DNA from: Rhizoctonia solani
Lineage: Eukaryota > Basidiomycota > Agaricomycetes > Cantharellales > Ceratobasidiaceae
Direction: 5' to 3'
Assembly: GCF_016906535.1 (NCBI RefSeq)
Contig: NC_057370.1
Location: 620,001 to 684,000 of the forward strand
DNA: 64,000 nucleotides
The notes beneath the pieces are model-generated. The model was not told the DNA's origin. It did no database searches and worked only from the letters and a program-made list of their open reading frames with translations. Below, one piece after another: positions 12,756-24,065 of the stretch (positions are counted from its first letter, which is position 1; each line of letters starts with the position of its first letter). Both the position numbers and the translations under genes were made by a program.

Positions 12756-13415
12756 CTGTCTGTTAAGAGTTGTGTAAGTACAGGAGTAAGAAAGAATTAC
12801 TATATACAAAATGTATATGGGAATAACTAAGAACTTATTATTAAGAATCAGAATATATGCACAGAATACATGCACAGTATAAGCTAGGTTCAGGAATGAC
12901 AACTCCTAACAAATAGTCTACCAACTATCAAGTGCAGGTGGTTGGTTATGTATAGTACCTTAGACTAATGTTACTTAAGCCTAAGTGACTAAGGGTATGT
13001 ATACTTAAGGTCTCTGGGATAGTACCTTAGGTAAAGGGGTTACCTGACTAATGTACAGGATTTATAGGATTTGCCTAATAAGTATAGGACTTATATATGC
13101 TTAAGTAAGACTTAAGACTTATGGGGTTTACCTAAAATATATCTAGGATTTATGAGATATTGTAGATAAAGCTATCTACAATATAGGGGGTATGGTGGAT
13201 TGAAACTATCACTCAATCACAACATCCTTACAGTATTGTTGCACTATACTCAGTGTTGAGCTCAACAACTGTGACAGTCAAGGGGCACAGGGTTGCAGTA
13301 AGTACACTAATAGGTGACCCTGTGTCTGTTGGGACTGGCCTATGGTCTTAGTGTGCCAAATACCTCCTGCTATTTACAGTGAGTCAATCACTAAAGTACA
13401 TGTGCAGATAAGCTG

Positions 13416-13692
13416 TGTTACAACCTCAAGACCTATACCATTGAATTTGGACAATTTTTCTATTATTTTAGCATTTTTTCGGACTTAATATCTTTTGTTT
13501 TTCAATCACGTGATCTTGGCGCTTATTATGCCAAGATGCCATCTCAAGGGCGCTTAGGAAGAATCCACGCTTCTGCGCAGCACACAGCACGCTTCTTATT
13601 CCATCCATGTACTTCTTTTCTCACGTGCACAGACCATGTAGATAGTGCCCCTTTGTCTATATATATAGCAGCAAAATTACTTGTGTACAACA
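13416..13692 (+). repeat. 5' LTR of element A, internally deleted
   Basis: Starts TGTTACAACCTCAAGACC like the 3' LTR and carries AATCACGTGATC then TTGGCGCTTATTATGCC. After AGCAGCAAAATTACTTG it jumps directly to TGTACAACA, the LTR terminus. About 280 bp of the 3' part present in the other LTRs is missing. The TATATATA box near 13660 is retained. Confidence 0.8.
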
Positions 13693-14414
13693 TTGTAAAA
13701 TCAACTTGTAGTAGGCTTGATCAACAAGGAGAGGACCCCCTGTACTAGCACAAGGGAAAACACCAGATTGGACTTGCCTTTTGTCTTCAATAATCAAACA
13801 GACATTGGTCCCTGGTAGTACCAAATTGCTATAAGGCAGACAGGCTCTAATCCCCTGCATACCCCAAGTTTTGCTGGAACTCAGTAGTCAGCAACCCTAG
13901 ACCGCTGAATACCTGCTTGCTGAAAACCCGCCCATATCACAAACCGCCAGGTCTGCTGATTTGTTGTAGGGACAGTCCAACGCTAGGTACTAGACGCAAG
14001 GGTTTAGTGCCAGCACACTACAGAAAAACTGCTCATAAGTCCTGTACCAGGCACCTCCTTTTCCCACGCCATCTCCAATATTTCCTCCACACGCTCTGGC
14101 GTCCCACACCCCTACTCCTGGCCTTCCTCTTGCTCCTCTTGATGTTCCATTCCTACCCATTCCCAACTGCCCTCTTGCAGCACATCTCCTGCTCTGCAAG
14201 ACTTGCCAAGGATGGAACCAGAACCATCCCTTGCTGCTCTCCTTGAGGCTGTCACAGCCCTCACAGCCACAGTCAGGTCCCTACAGGACCAAATCAGAAC
14301 TCAGGGCCAACAGCTTGTTGAGCTTAAAGCCATATGCAAGGAGACTGCTGACCTTATTGGCAACAAGGACCAAGGAGCCCCCCAAACCAAGCCTGGCCCA
14401 TCAACTGGGCCTGT

Positions 14415-14848
14415 TCATAAACAGAGGAAAATAGAACTAGCCGGAATTGAACCAGCTTGACCACTAAGCCATAGAGCCCTATTATTCCTCTGCTGACAAC
14501 CCATGATTACACCTGCTACCCCCAAATTTTGGGCTTGGGCCAGCATGCAACCACTTGTACTGGTCATGTGACCGTGTCCAGGACACTGCCCCCCTTTTTG
14601 GGTGGGCAGCGCCCCTGTGAAAAGTTTTTCCCATGGTGGGAATAGAACTGGTGTCCTTCCAAGTTCTACCAAGTGTCATAAACAGAGGAAAATAGAACTA
14701 GCCGGAATTGAACCAGCTTGACCACTAAGCCATAGAGCCCTATTATTCCTCTGCTGACAACCCATGATTACACCTGCTACCCCCCAAATTTTTGGGCTTG
14801 GGCCAGCATGCAACCACTTGTACTGGTCATGTGACCGTGTCCAGGACA
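14415..14848 (-). mobile_element. TRIM-like miniature LTR element with tRNA-like LTR
   Basis: Two direct repeats of about 174 bp (about 14412-14585 and 14674-14848) flank only 88 bp. On the minus strand the repeat runs TGTCCTGGACACGG to TTTATGACA. The 88-bp interior starts with TGGTAGAACTTGG two bases after the first repeat (primer-binding-site position, complementary to CCA ends) and closes with AAAAAGGGGGGCAG directly before the second (polypurine-tract position). A 5-bp TSD, CCTGT, lies at 14410-14414 and 14849-14853, interrupting gag A at TGPV. These are the features of a terminal-repeat retrotransposon in miniature. Inside each repeat is TGGCTTAGTGG (A-box-like) and, seven bases later, GGTTCAATTCC (B-box-like). 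Solo repeats occur at four other places in the window. Confidence 0.75.
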
Positions 14849-15141
14849 CCTGTCACTCCCCCAACCCACACAGGGGGAGAAGCCCACACTCCAGGCACAG
14901 TTAGGCCTGGGCTCAAAGCCCCCTTCCGCCCATCAAGGGGCACAGGTTTTGACTCAGAAGAAGAGGAACCAAGGCACGCCCCAAAAAGGAGCCTTGCAGC
15001 ACGCCTAGGAGCCTTAGCTCCCTCACCCCCTTCAACTCAGGGTCAAGCGTAGAGCAGCCCAAAATGGAACTCCCAGATCCATATAAGGGAGATACCAGGG
15101 GGTGGAAAGCAACCCAGTGGCTGGATTGCATGCTGCTATGG

Positions 15142-15701
15142 TGTTACAACCCTCTAACATATACCATCAGAATTGCCTGAATTTTCTCTATATTTTAGTA
15201 TTTTTTACGAACTCATATCTTCACTTTTCCAATCACGTGATCTCGGCGCTTATTATGCCGAGATGCCGCGCCGAGATGCCGTGCCAAGGGCGCTTAGGAG
15301 AAATCCAGCTTCTACGCAGCCTGCAGCACTCTTCTTATTTTATAATATGTACTTCTCTTTCTCACATGCACAGACCATGTAGATAGCGCCCCTTGTCTAT
15401 ATATACAGCAGGGAAATTGCTTGGAACCACCAAGTTGATTTTACCTTGTCTCTTACTCATTAGAGAAGGTAGCCAGCCAGCTAAGTAGCAGGCCCCCCTA
15501 AGTAGTTCACACACTCACCCCTTACGTTCACCTACCACACCTCCCAGGCCTAAGGCCCCATCATCCTCAGTAGATAGTAGTAGACTGCCTTAAGCGGTAG
15601 TAGTATAGCCTAGGATAGTAGATTACATAAGTTGCCTGTAGTAGTACAGCCTTAAGTGCCCGCTCCCACTAGCGTGTACCCCCTTACAGTGGTGTACAAC
15701 A
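15142..15701 (+). repeat. Solo LTR, family A type, in gag A
   Basis: TGTTACAACCCTCTAACATA to GGTGTACAACA, 560 bp, with TSD TATGG at 15137-15141 and 15702-15706. It has the complete set of A LTR landmarks: ATCACGTGATCTCGGCGCTTATTATGCC, TATATATACAGCAGG and repeated CCTTAAG. The gag frame on the two sides joins as LLW/WVALHQD. Confidence 0.92.
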
Positions 15702-16390
15702 TATGGGTTGCCCTTCACCAGGACCAATTCAATGAAGAGGAACAAATGGTTGTATGGATATTATACCATATGACAGATAAGGTGGCCAATTGGGCACTCC
15801 CCATCATTGGGACTATCATCAAGGCAAGGGGAACCCCCCAACCACCATCCTGGCCTTAACAGCCAAATTTAAAGAAGCCTTTGCTGATCCAGATGCCAAG
15901 AGAGCAGCTGCCAGAAAGATTGCCGCGCTAACTCAGACAAACACCATGTCTGAGTACGTTACCAAGTTCTGCAACCTCATGGCGGAATTAGATTGGAACC
16001 AGGAGGCATTATTGCCCAATTCACCTGCAGCCTGCACTGGAAAGTTAAGGAACTCCTGTCTTCCAAAGACAATATTCCTGATGACAACCTTGAGGCAATA
16101 TTTGCTGCCTCAATCAAAATTGACAACACTTGTTGGGAAAATGAGGAGAACCGCCCCAAGAAGCAAGGCACCAAGTCCCTGGTCACTGCAACCACTTCCA
16201 CCACCACTCAACGGGTCCGCCTATTGGAAGACCCTAACTATGTCACACCAGAAGAAAGGGACCGTTGCCGCGCATCTGGACTTTGTGTTAAGTGTGGCCA
16301 AATGGGGCACAGCATCAAACAATGCCCCAATGGGTGGAAGGCAACCATCAAGGAAGCCGGCAAAATTGGTCAGGACAAGTTGGAAAAAGA

Positions 16391-19300
16391 ATGAGGTCAA
16401 GGATTACTGTCAAACCCTTGACCCCAAAAAAAGAATTGCATGTATCTGTCTTGGAATTTGTAAACATTGCTATGGATTCCAACAAAAAACCACTCCTATT
16501 ATAGACATGATACTGCGTGATTACCCAACAGACCCTATTAAAACTCTCATTGACTCAGGCGCCACCTCAAACTTTATCTCCCCCACTCTAGTTGAAAATT
16601 GAAAATTCCAAAAACCCTACTTGAAAATCCACAAGTAGTGAGAATGCTAGATGGTACCATATCACAGACTGATTGCATTTGGCACCAGGTTCATCTTGCA
16701 GTCTTGGCCAATGGCCATCCCCACACTATCCCTTTCCTGGTTTGTCCCATAGGCAACACCCCAGCAATCCTAGGCATGACATGGCTAACCACAGAATCCC
16801 CGCTCATTGATTGGCAACAGGGACTAGTTACATTCCCTGAACAAGCACAGATTGCCTCTGAGGAAGAAGCTGACCCAGACCCCCTGGCAGACCTCCCTGC
16901 TCAATATCATGAGTTTGCCAAGGTATTTGGAGAAGAAGAGTCCAAGGTCCTCCCTCTGCATAGGGAATATGATATCTCCATTGACCTAGTTCCAGAAGCC
17001 AAACTCTCCCCTGGTCCCATCTACGGCATGACAGATGCAGAATCAAAAGCCCTGAAACAACATATTGATGAGGAATTAGCAACAGGCAAGATCCGCCCTA
17101 GCACTTCCTCAGCAGGCGCCCCTGTCATGTTTGTAAAAAAGGCTGATGGCTCCCTGCACCTGGTTGTGGATTACAGAAAGCTTAATGACGTAACTCACAA
17201 AAATGTCTACCCACTCCTAGGCAAGATGACCTGATGGCTAAGCTCCAACACGCAAAAGTATTCACCAAACTTGACCTGCATTGGGGGTACAATAACATTC
17301 AAATCAAGGAAGGAGATGAATGGAAAACAGCTTTTAGAACCAATATGGATTATTCAAATACCTGGTCATGCCCTTTGGACTTACCAACGCCCCAGCTGCA
17401 TTCCAACATCTCATGAACAACTTGTTTAGGGACCTTATTGACGTTACCGTGGTTATCTACTTGGACAATATCCTGATCTTTTTGGAAAAACCAGAGGAAC
17501 ACCCTAACCACGTAAGGGAAGTCCTGTCCAGACTCTTGAAAAATCAGCTATTCTGCAAACTGTTGAAATGCCATTTCCACGTCACCACAGTAGATTACTT
17601 GGGGATTGTCATATCTCCGGCTGGATTTTCCATGGATCAAAAGAAAGTTGAAGCTGTCACATCATGGCCCACGCCTAGAACGGTCAAGCAGGTTCAAGCA
17701 TTCTTAGGCTTTGTAAACTACCTCCGCCAATTCATTCCAAACTTCAGTTTGGTGGCTCAACCACTCCACAACCTCACAAAGAAGGAAAGCCCTTGGTCAT
17801 GGGGCAGCCTGGAAGAAGATGCGTTCCAAGAACTGAAATCCCTGGTAATCAGAGCACCGGTCCTTATCCACTCCAACCCCAATCTGCCTTACTATCTTGA
17901 GACAGACGCATCAGGGGTAGCTATGGGGGCAATACTGAGCCAACAAGGGGAGGACAATTGCTTACATCCAGTTGCATATATGTCTAAGTCATTCTTGGGA
18001 GCAGAAGCTAATTATGACACACACAACAAGGAGCTTCTTGCAATCATCAAAGCCCTAGAAGAATGGCAAATCCTCCTAGAAGCAATGGATAAACCAGTAC
18101 AAGTGTTCACCAATCATTGTAACTTGGAATACTGGATGCAAGCCCAAACGTTCAACCACAGGCACACCCAATGGCGCATATTCCTGAGCAACTTCAACTT
18201 TGAAATCCACTATCACCCAGAGGGGTAGCTATGGGGGCAATACTGAGCCAACAAGGGGAGGACAATTGCTTACATCCAGTTGCATATATGTCTAAGTCAT
18301 TCTTGGGAGCAGAAGCTAATTATGACACACACAACAAGGAGCTTCTTGCAATCATCAAAGCCCTAGAAGAATGGCAAATCCTCCTAGAAGCAATGGATAA
18401 ACCAGTACAAGTGTTCACCAATCATTGTAACTTGGAATACTGGATGCAAGCCCAAACGTTCAACCACAGGCACACCCAATGGCGCATATTCCTGAGCAAC
18501 TTCAACTTTGAAATCCACTATCACCCAGGAAAGCAATCAGGAAAACTGGATGCCCTATCCAGGAGAGCGGACTATGTTGACACCCCCCAGGAGCCCAAAA
18601 TTATGCTACCAACCAAGGTCTTTGCCAACACCTCCCAGGAAGAGCTAGAAATTGTCACAGAAATCTGCTTCAAACTGAGAGAAGACCCTTCCCTCAAGCC
18701 AATTATCCAATTCCTAACTGAGGACGCTGACAATGCACCACCTTCCATCTGCAAGGCCTACCAAGACTACAACTGGGAAGAAGATCCTGGCAGGCCATCC
18801 AGGACAACAACAGACCTTAGAGCTACTCAGTAGGAGTTATTGGTGGCCAGGAATGAAATCCTTGGCCAAGGAATGGGTTGAATGCTGTCCCACCTGTCAA
18901 GCCAATTGCTGCCCCCACGCACCAGTCATTGCCCTAAAACGCTTAGAAGTTCCCCCCTTCCCTTTTCACACAATCTCCTACAACTTTATCACAGGATTCC
19001 CCAAGTTGCAAGGATTTGATACAATTCTGGTGGTCATAGATTCCTTTTCTAAATTTGGCCACTTCATCCCAACAACCAAGAAATTGTCAGCCAAAGGTCT
19101 AGCAGAGTTGTTCATTTCACACGTCTGGAAACTACATGGATTGCCAGTAAAGACAATTTTGGATAGAGGGACCACATTCACAGGAAAATTCCTCAGGGCA
19201 CTGTACCAATGCCTTGGGATCAAACCAGCCTTTTCATTGGCCTACCATCCAGAGTCCAACAGACAAACAGAAAGGGTCAATCAATTCATTGAGTTCTACC

Positions 19301-20023
19301 TTAGGTCATATGTGGCAGCAGATCATTTGGACTGGTCCACTTGGCTACCACTAGCAGAATATGTGTACAATAACGCCAAGCATGCTGCCACAGGGAAGAC
19401 TCCATTTGAACTGGTCTACGGAAGGAACCCAGTCATGAACCCATCCAATGTCCTGGCAAATGTCCCAGAAACCAACCACGTGGCCAATACTCTTGCCAGT
19501 GAATGGAAGGAAGCAGAATCTGCCCTAAGGATGACAAAGGAAAGGATGGCAGGAATCAAAGGCATAATCCTAGAGTATTCTATTGGAGAAAAAGTATGGC
19601 TAGACGCAAAAAATGTTGAGATTTGTTTGAACTCCTACAAACTAGACCCCAAATGCCTAGGACCTTTCAAAATTACCAAGAAAATCTCCAGCCATGCATA
19701 TGGCCTAGAACTCCCTGACACCCTGAAGATCCACAATGTTTTCTATGTGGGATTGTTTTCCAAAAGCCATGAGCACCAAGCCAGCCATTTCCAGACCAAC
19801 CCCCTCTGGAAACAATAGAGGAGAAGAGGAATACAAGGTAGAGCAAATTATTGACTCAAAAAGGCAACAAGGAGAATGGTTCTACCTGATCAAATGGAAG
19901 GGTTACAGCCCAGAGGACAATTCCTGGGAACCAGAAGAACTACTGGAACACAGCCAAGACAAGATAAAGCACTTCAATCAGGCTAGACTCAGAAAGGCTT
20001 GTGACGCTGCCAAGAGCCTTTAA
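16391..20023 (+). pseudogene. pol of element A with chromodomain
   Basis: Protease TLIDSGATSNFISP near 16545; RT from [14 protein letters not shown] near 16925 through VDYRKLN and MPFGLTNAPAAFQHLMNN to VIYLDNILIF near 17455; RNase H ETDASGVAMGAILSQ near 17900; integrase HPGQQQTLELLSRSYWWPG near 18795, CPTCQAN, HTISYNFITGFP, LDRGTTFTGKFLRALYQ, QTERVNQF; then GEKVWLDAKN and the chromodomain EEEYKVEQIIDSK...[20 protein letters not shown], ending TAA at 20021-20023. Changes: YLDD is YLDN, RNase H TDH is TNH (18112-18114), the first integrase Asp is Asn (18982-18984). Frame breaks occur near 17230, 17350, at the 308-bp duplication, near 18780 (deletion before AGHPGQQ) and near 19805. Confidence 0.9.
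17913..18528 (+). repeat. Exact 308-bp tandem duplication in pol A
   Basis: Units 17913-18220 and 18221-18528 appear identical by eye. They repeat most of the RNase H domain, from AMGAILSQQGED to FNFEIHYHP. Since 308 is not a multiple of three the second copy is out of frame, which by itself disables Pol. Identity suggests the event is much younger than the element. Confidence 0.9.
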
Positions 20024-20261
20024 GGGGGGGCAATGTTACAACCTCAAGACCTATACCATTGAATTTGGACAATTTTTCTATTATTTTAGCATTTTTTATG
20101 GACTTAATATCTTTTGTTTTTCATCACGTGATCTTGGCGCTTATTATGCCAAGATGCCACACCAAGATGCCATGCCAAGGGCGCTTAGGAAGAATCCATG
20201 CTTCTGCGCAGCGTGCAGCACGCTTCTTATTCCATCCATGTACTTCTTTTCTCATGCGCAC

Positions 20262-23200
20262 TAGGGCACGGTAAAAAAGTCAGCCCGACTTTTTCACCGG
20301 TTTATTAACCGAAGGGCGGCGGAGATGGTTTTTAGCATACCGTTTTAAACTCTTATTAGCATTTGGCACAGCCACATGCCTTCATAAGCGCCGGCCCTTT
20401 TTTGACCGTAAAGAAGTGTAATTAACCGTCAAAAATGTATATAATAACATGTAAATAACTAAGTGAAAGACCAATCAACCTCTTCAGGATCGCCAGAATT
20501 ACTCAAAGGTGGCTGCGTTGCGCCGCTCCTCTCGTTACGTGCTGATTCTGTTGTGCGCAAGCTTTCGGGGACCTTGTCCGACAGCGAGTCCTCAATCTCG
20601 GGGGAGTCGAGATTCACCAAATCAGCCAACTCAAAAATATCCCCCAAGGGTGAAGCTTCCTCTCGCTCTATCTCGTCTAACCATGTGTCTGCGTTCTCCG
20701 GGTACTCATCGGGGTCGTTCTCAGCCGAGGCCTCCTGTGCAGGCAAGCCGTCTACTTGCTTTGAACTTGCCCCAGAGGCTTGCTTTAGGTCTCGAAAACG
20801 AACTCGGGTAGGACCTTTCGCATTCTGGTGCAATAAGTACGTGTTAGTTCATAGATGTGAAATATATTGGAATCTGCTTACCGCCTCTTTCCACCCGTAG
20901 AATTGCCGAATCTGGGTTTGCCGCACAATCGTCGCCACGTCCTGCCCATTTCGAAGGCCTGAGTTTAGCCAAGTAAAGGTTGAAACGGTGCGCTCGTCGG
21001 CCATTGAATTTGCTGTGATCGCAAGCAACATGAGAGCGAAGTGCTGTTAGGGCATTGTAAGTAACAATCAACTGTTTAGTAAAAACATCGTACTGCTAGA
21101 AGTCTGGCCATTGGATGCTCTTTCAAGTCCAGCCACCAGGTGTATGCAGCAGTCTCCCGACCAATCTTTGCCGAAAACGGGTAGTTGGACGACCCATACA
21201 ATAGAAGCTGTTGCCGGAGAGCTTCCATGGCTTCATTGGCGGTTGAATATAATCGGCGTACCAGACCATTGGGAGCGCCATCCCAGTCCTTTCGGAGAAG
21301 CCTGAATAGACAAGTACCAATCCGGCGAGCATAGCGGAAGTGGGGGCATGAGATGAGAATTCATCAGATCGATTCAAGGTGATCTTGATAGAGAGTGGGT
21401 TAATGTTCTTCAGCAATTGCGAATCACGATAGTCTGAAGATATTGCATTAATTAGAGCTGGTTATCTGTGAAGTCAATATTGATACACTCACATGGATCC
21501 AGATAAAATGCGCAGACATAGCAGTCGTCTGGAGTCTCATTAATCAGTTGGTTGAATCGAATTGTGCATGATTTGATGATTGAAGAAACAGTCTCCGAGT
21601 TCTCAAGACCGTGAGAATCGCTGGCAAGATGTTTCGAAACAGCTCCAAGGGCCGCAGAAAAAAACAGGAGCACATCAGCGAGGGTGGCCGATGCAGACTC
21701 AAGGCAGGTGATAGCTCGGAGGATAGGGCTAAGTACAGCTGTGAATGCAGTCAGTTGCATCTCGAAGCATATGCTAGCTGGTGTATTTGGTATGAAGTAA
21801 CGATTACAGCCCTAAAATGAGTCAATGATGAGTAAATAGATGCGCATATATGCGTAAATGCTTACAGGGATGTCAATAGCACCCTTGGAAACCAAGCGTC
21901 GAATGAGCCCCATGCATCGAAGCAGAGACAATGCAGCGTGTCCCACAGTTCCAAATCGGGTTTTCCCAATTGATTCTAGACCACGCAAGATTCCTTCAAG
22001 CTTTCGTAGCTGATCGAGTAGTGCCTTTGCGGAAGTTGATTTCTTGAAAAAGTTTAAAACCTGACGAAGCAAGGCTATTGTTTAAGAAATATCTTTAGCA
22101 TATATTTGGATGACGCTTTTCAGAGTACATACCTTCTGAAACTCCGGAATCTTGCATATATCCTTCACTAAAAGCGACAATTTGTGAGGGCGTCATTGAA
22201 TGGCAATGCACCGCAGAACTCCGCTAAAAGCCGCCGAGCAAGGACAACGTTTGCTGCCCCGTCGGTAACAACAGCTACGAAGCGTTCGGGTCCAATTGAC
22301 TGGATGATTTGCTTAGCTAGGGATGCAATATGTTCCCCTGTATGCGACTCCAGCGACACGTCCTCACCTCGCATCAAGAAGGATCGGCGGGACGGAGTTG
22401 ATACATGGAATGTATAAACAGAGCATGAGCGTCGGGTTGAGCCACCGTCGAGGGTAAGTGTGAGGTTGCTTTCCTTCTTAAGAAGCGCAGTGGCCTTTTC
22501 AAGAACCAGTGCCGCTTCCGCTGGTATCAATGCATCAACAAGCGTTGAAGACGAAACCGGGGTGTATCGAGGATTCAGATGCTCAATCACTGCCCTAAAT
22601 TCTTCACGGTCAACGATTGTTGGAGGCGTTCCGGCAGCACAGACCAGTCGAAGGATGTCAAAGTCGAGCTGAGCCTTCAGTTGCTTTCGTCCCGACGAAG
22701 AAGCTAAGTCCTTCACCAACGAGGGTTTTGTGACATTAGACGAGTGAGAGGGGTTGGTGGATTCTGGGATTGAAGATTCAAGGTCCGAGGGCGGTGGCAC
22801 AATAAGGGAGCTTGGGGCTCGATTGCGTAACGCAGTACTAGCCTGGCGACGCAACGGTGGCTCCATAGGTGCATGCGGTTGCATGTTTATATGCGTGTTC
22901 GGTTGCGAGGGGTCGCCCAACTGAAAGAGCAGCCCTTCGTAGATCCAATACAGCGGTGCTTCTTAAGCTGGTCTTGGTCTCGGGAATCATAGCAGAGCGG
23001 GGATAGCTGGCGAGCCAGAGGGTCAAAAGGACGGCCAGAAGATGGAACTGACTCCGGGATATCAATCCAAGGAGGCACATAGGTAATTGAAGTCTTCTGT
23101 TTCTTTGCTGGGCGCTTTTGAGAAGTAACCAAAGCGCCCAGATGGCTCTTGTCGACAGTTTCAGTAGGAGCGGCTCGCTTGCGGGAACCCTTTGAGGGAG

Positions 23201-24065
23201 AAAAGGCAGGTAATGGAGCTTTGGAGGAAGCTGTATGCGTGGTTTCGCGAATGGGAAGCTACATATTTGGTGAGTCTATGCTATGAGGCGATCGAGAATT
23301 CACTGACTGGCTTGTTAGAGGCGTTGTACGCGCTCTCCGCTGCTGACAGGATAGCTGGGCACCAGAGCTGGAGGACAGAATCGTCTGGGAACATTCCAAT
23401 GTACTTCTCAAGCAGATCAGCCAATGCAGCAATGCCGGGTCCGCTTTCAGTAAGAGTGATTCCCTGGACTTTGAGTCCAAGGATATTCTCCAAATCGGCG
23501 TTCACAGCGCCATTAATTGACTCAACTCGCTCCAGGGAGCTCTCCGAGGGTGAATAATGACGGAAATCAAAGAGTGGGGGGTCATTGATAGGGAGCGGGA
23601 GACCCAAAAGGACAGTGCAAAGGTAAGGAAAGTCAAAGGAAGACATGTTAAAAACAGGTGAGAGCAAGTGATAATTAACTTGGCTGCATCTTAGGTGGCT
23701 TTATATAGGTATTCTCATTGGAACTTACGGTGGGGACTACCCCTCAAAAAGGTACCAGCAGCTCATGGGCTAGGTCCATAGTGTCACCTCTGAAACTGCT
23801 TACATGCAAAGTGGGTATATCTGTTTGCTTTCCAAATATATTCCCACTCGGACTTATGGTCAATATCTCAAGGTACCGTGCCTTGTGCACCTTGGCAGAC
23901 CCAGGTTCCTGAGGCAAGCCGGTTGGTTATTCACCTCCCGATAAATGTTATTTACATGCTCTGAAAACCCTCCGGGCCCGGGGATGATAATAACAGTAAA
24001 TAACAGTTATTTATACCGGTAAAAAAAGACAGGTTAATTACATATTGGTTTTTTACCGTGCCCTA
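20262..24065 (-). mobile_element. hAT DNA transposon
   Basis: A 3,804-bp element with terminal inverted repeats TAGGGCACGGTAAAAAA, flanked by the 8-bp duplication ATGCGCAC at 20254-20261 and 24066-24073. An 8-bp TSD, TAGGG-type ends and a transposase with a DUF659-like domain and the hAT C-terminal dimerisation motif place it in hAT. Its sequence is visibly richer in CG dinucleotides than the retroelement around it, so it seems to be the latest arrival in this nest. Confidence 0.92.
20459..23667 (-). CDS. hAT transposase, multi-exon
   Basis: Catalyses cut-and-paste transposition of the hAT element. Minus-strand exons: N-terminus MSSFDFPYLCTVLLGLPLPI from 23646 (an in-frame ATG also at 23667), an intron near 23270-23300, a basic Cys-containing region (KRPAKKQKTS...CIGSTKGCSFSW, possibly a BED-like finger) near 22920-23130, the DUF659-like core LTLDGGSTRRSC...SHTGEHIASLAKQI... 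ERFVAVVTDGAANVVLARR at 22170-22920, the KFFKKST...RGLESIGKTRFGTV block near 21900-22075, and the hAT C-terminal motif NSMADERTVSTFTWLN near 20960-21010. It ends in an acidic tail and TAG at 20459-20461. Introns were not all resolved. I saw no clear inactivating stop within the recognised blocks, so this may be an intact gene; splicing evidence is needed to be certain. Confidence 0.75.

Larger units (their letters stand above)
14203..16394 (+). pseudogene. gag of element A, interrupted twice
   Basis: Structural polyprotein of the retrotransposon. Starts MEPEPSLAALLEAVTALTAT at 14203, chosen because the frame opens here and a coiled coil follows (VRSLQDQIRTQGQQLVELK). After the TRIM it continues TPPTHTGGEAHTPG, RPSRGTGFDSEEEEP and MELPDPYKGDTRGWKATQWL; after the solo LTR it continues WVALHQDQFNEEEQMVVWI and ADPDAKRAAARKIAALTQT, ending in an intact CCHC knuckle CVKCGQMGHSIKQC (about 16284-16325) and a TGA at 16392-16394. 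There are several shifts between frames. The protein type is the one I associate with Rhizoctonia gypsy elements. Confidence 0.85.

Noticed and set aside
12838..13415. An array of short direct repeats (TTAAG, CTTAAG) as a CRISPR-like or satellite array
   Set aside because: Spacing is irregular, units are only 5-6 bases, and the whole stretch is part of the E LTR also found at 56572-58002.
14430..14480. A tRNA gene on the minus strand
   Set aside because: D-arm-like and T-arm-like parts are present but the anticodon arm is absent, and the sequence recurs as part of a repeat with LTR-type target duplications.
14412..14848. Two tandem SINEs
   Set aside because: Fixed 5-bp TSDs, TG...CA-like ends, a primer-site-like TGG and a purine tract at the right positions, and solo units elsewhere fit a miniature LTR element better. 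SINE origin is not fully excluded.
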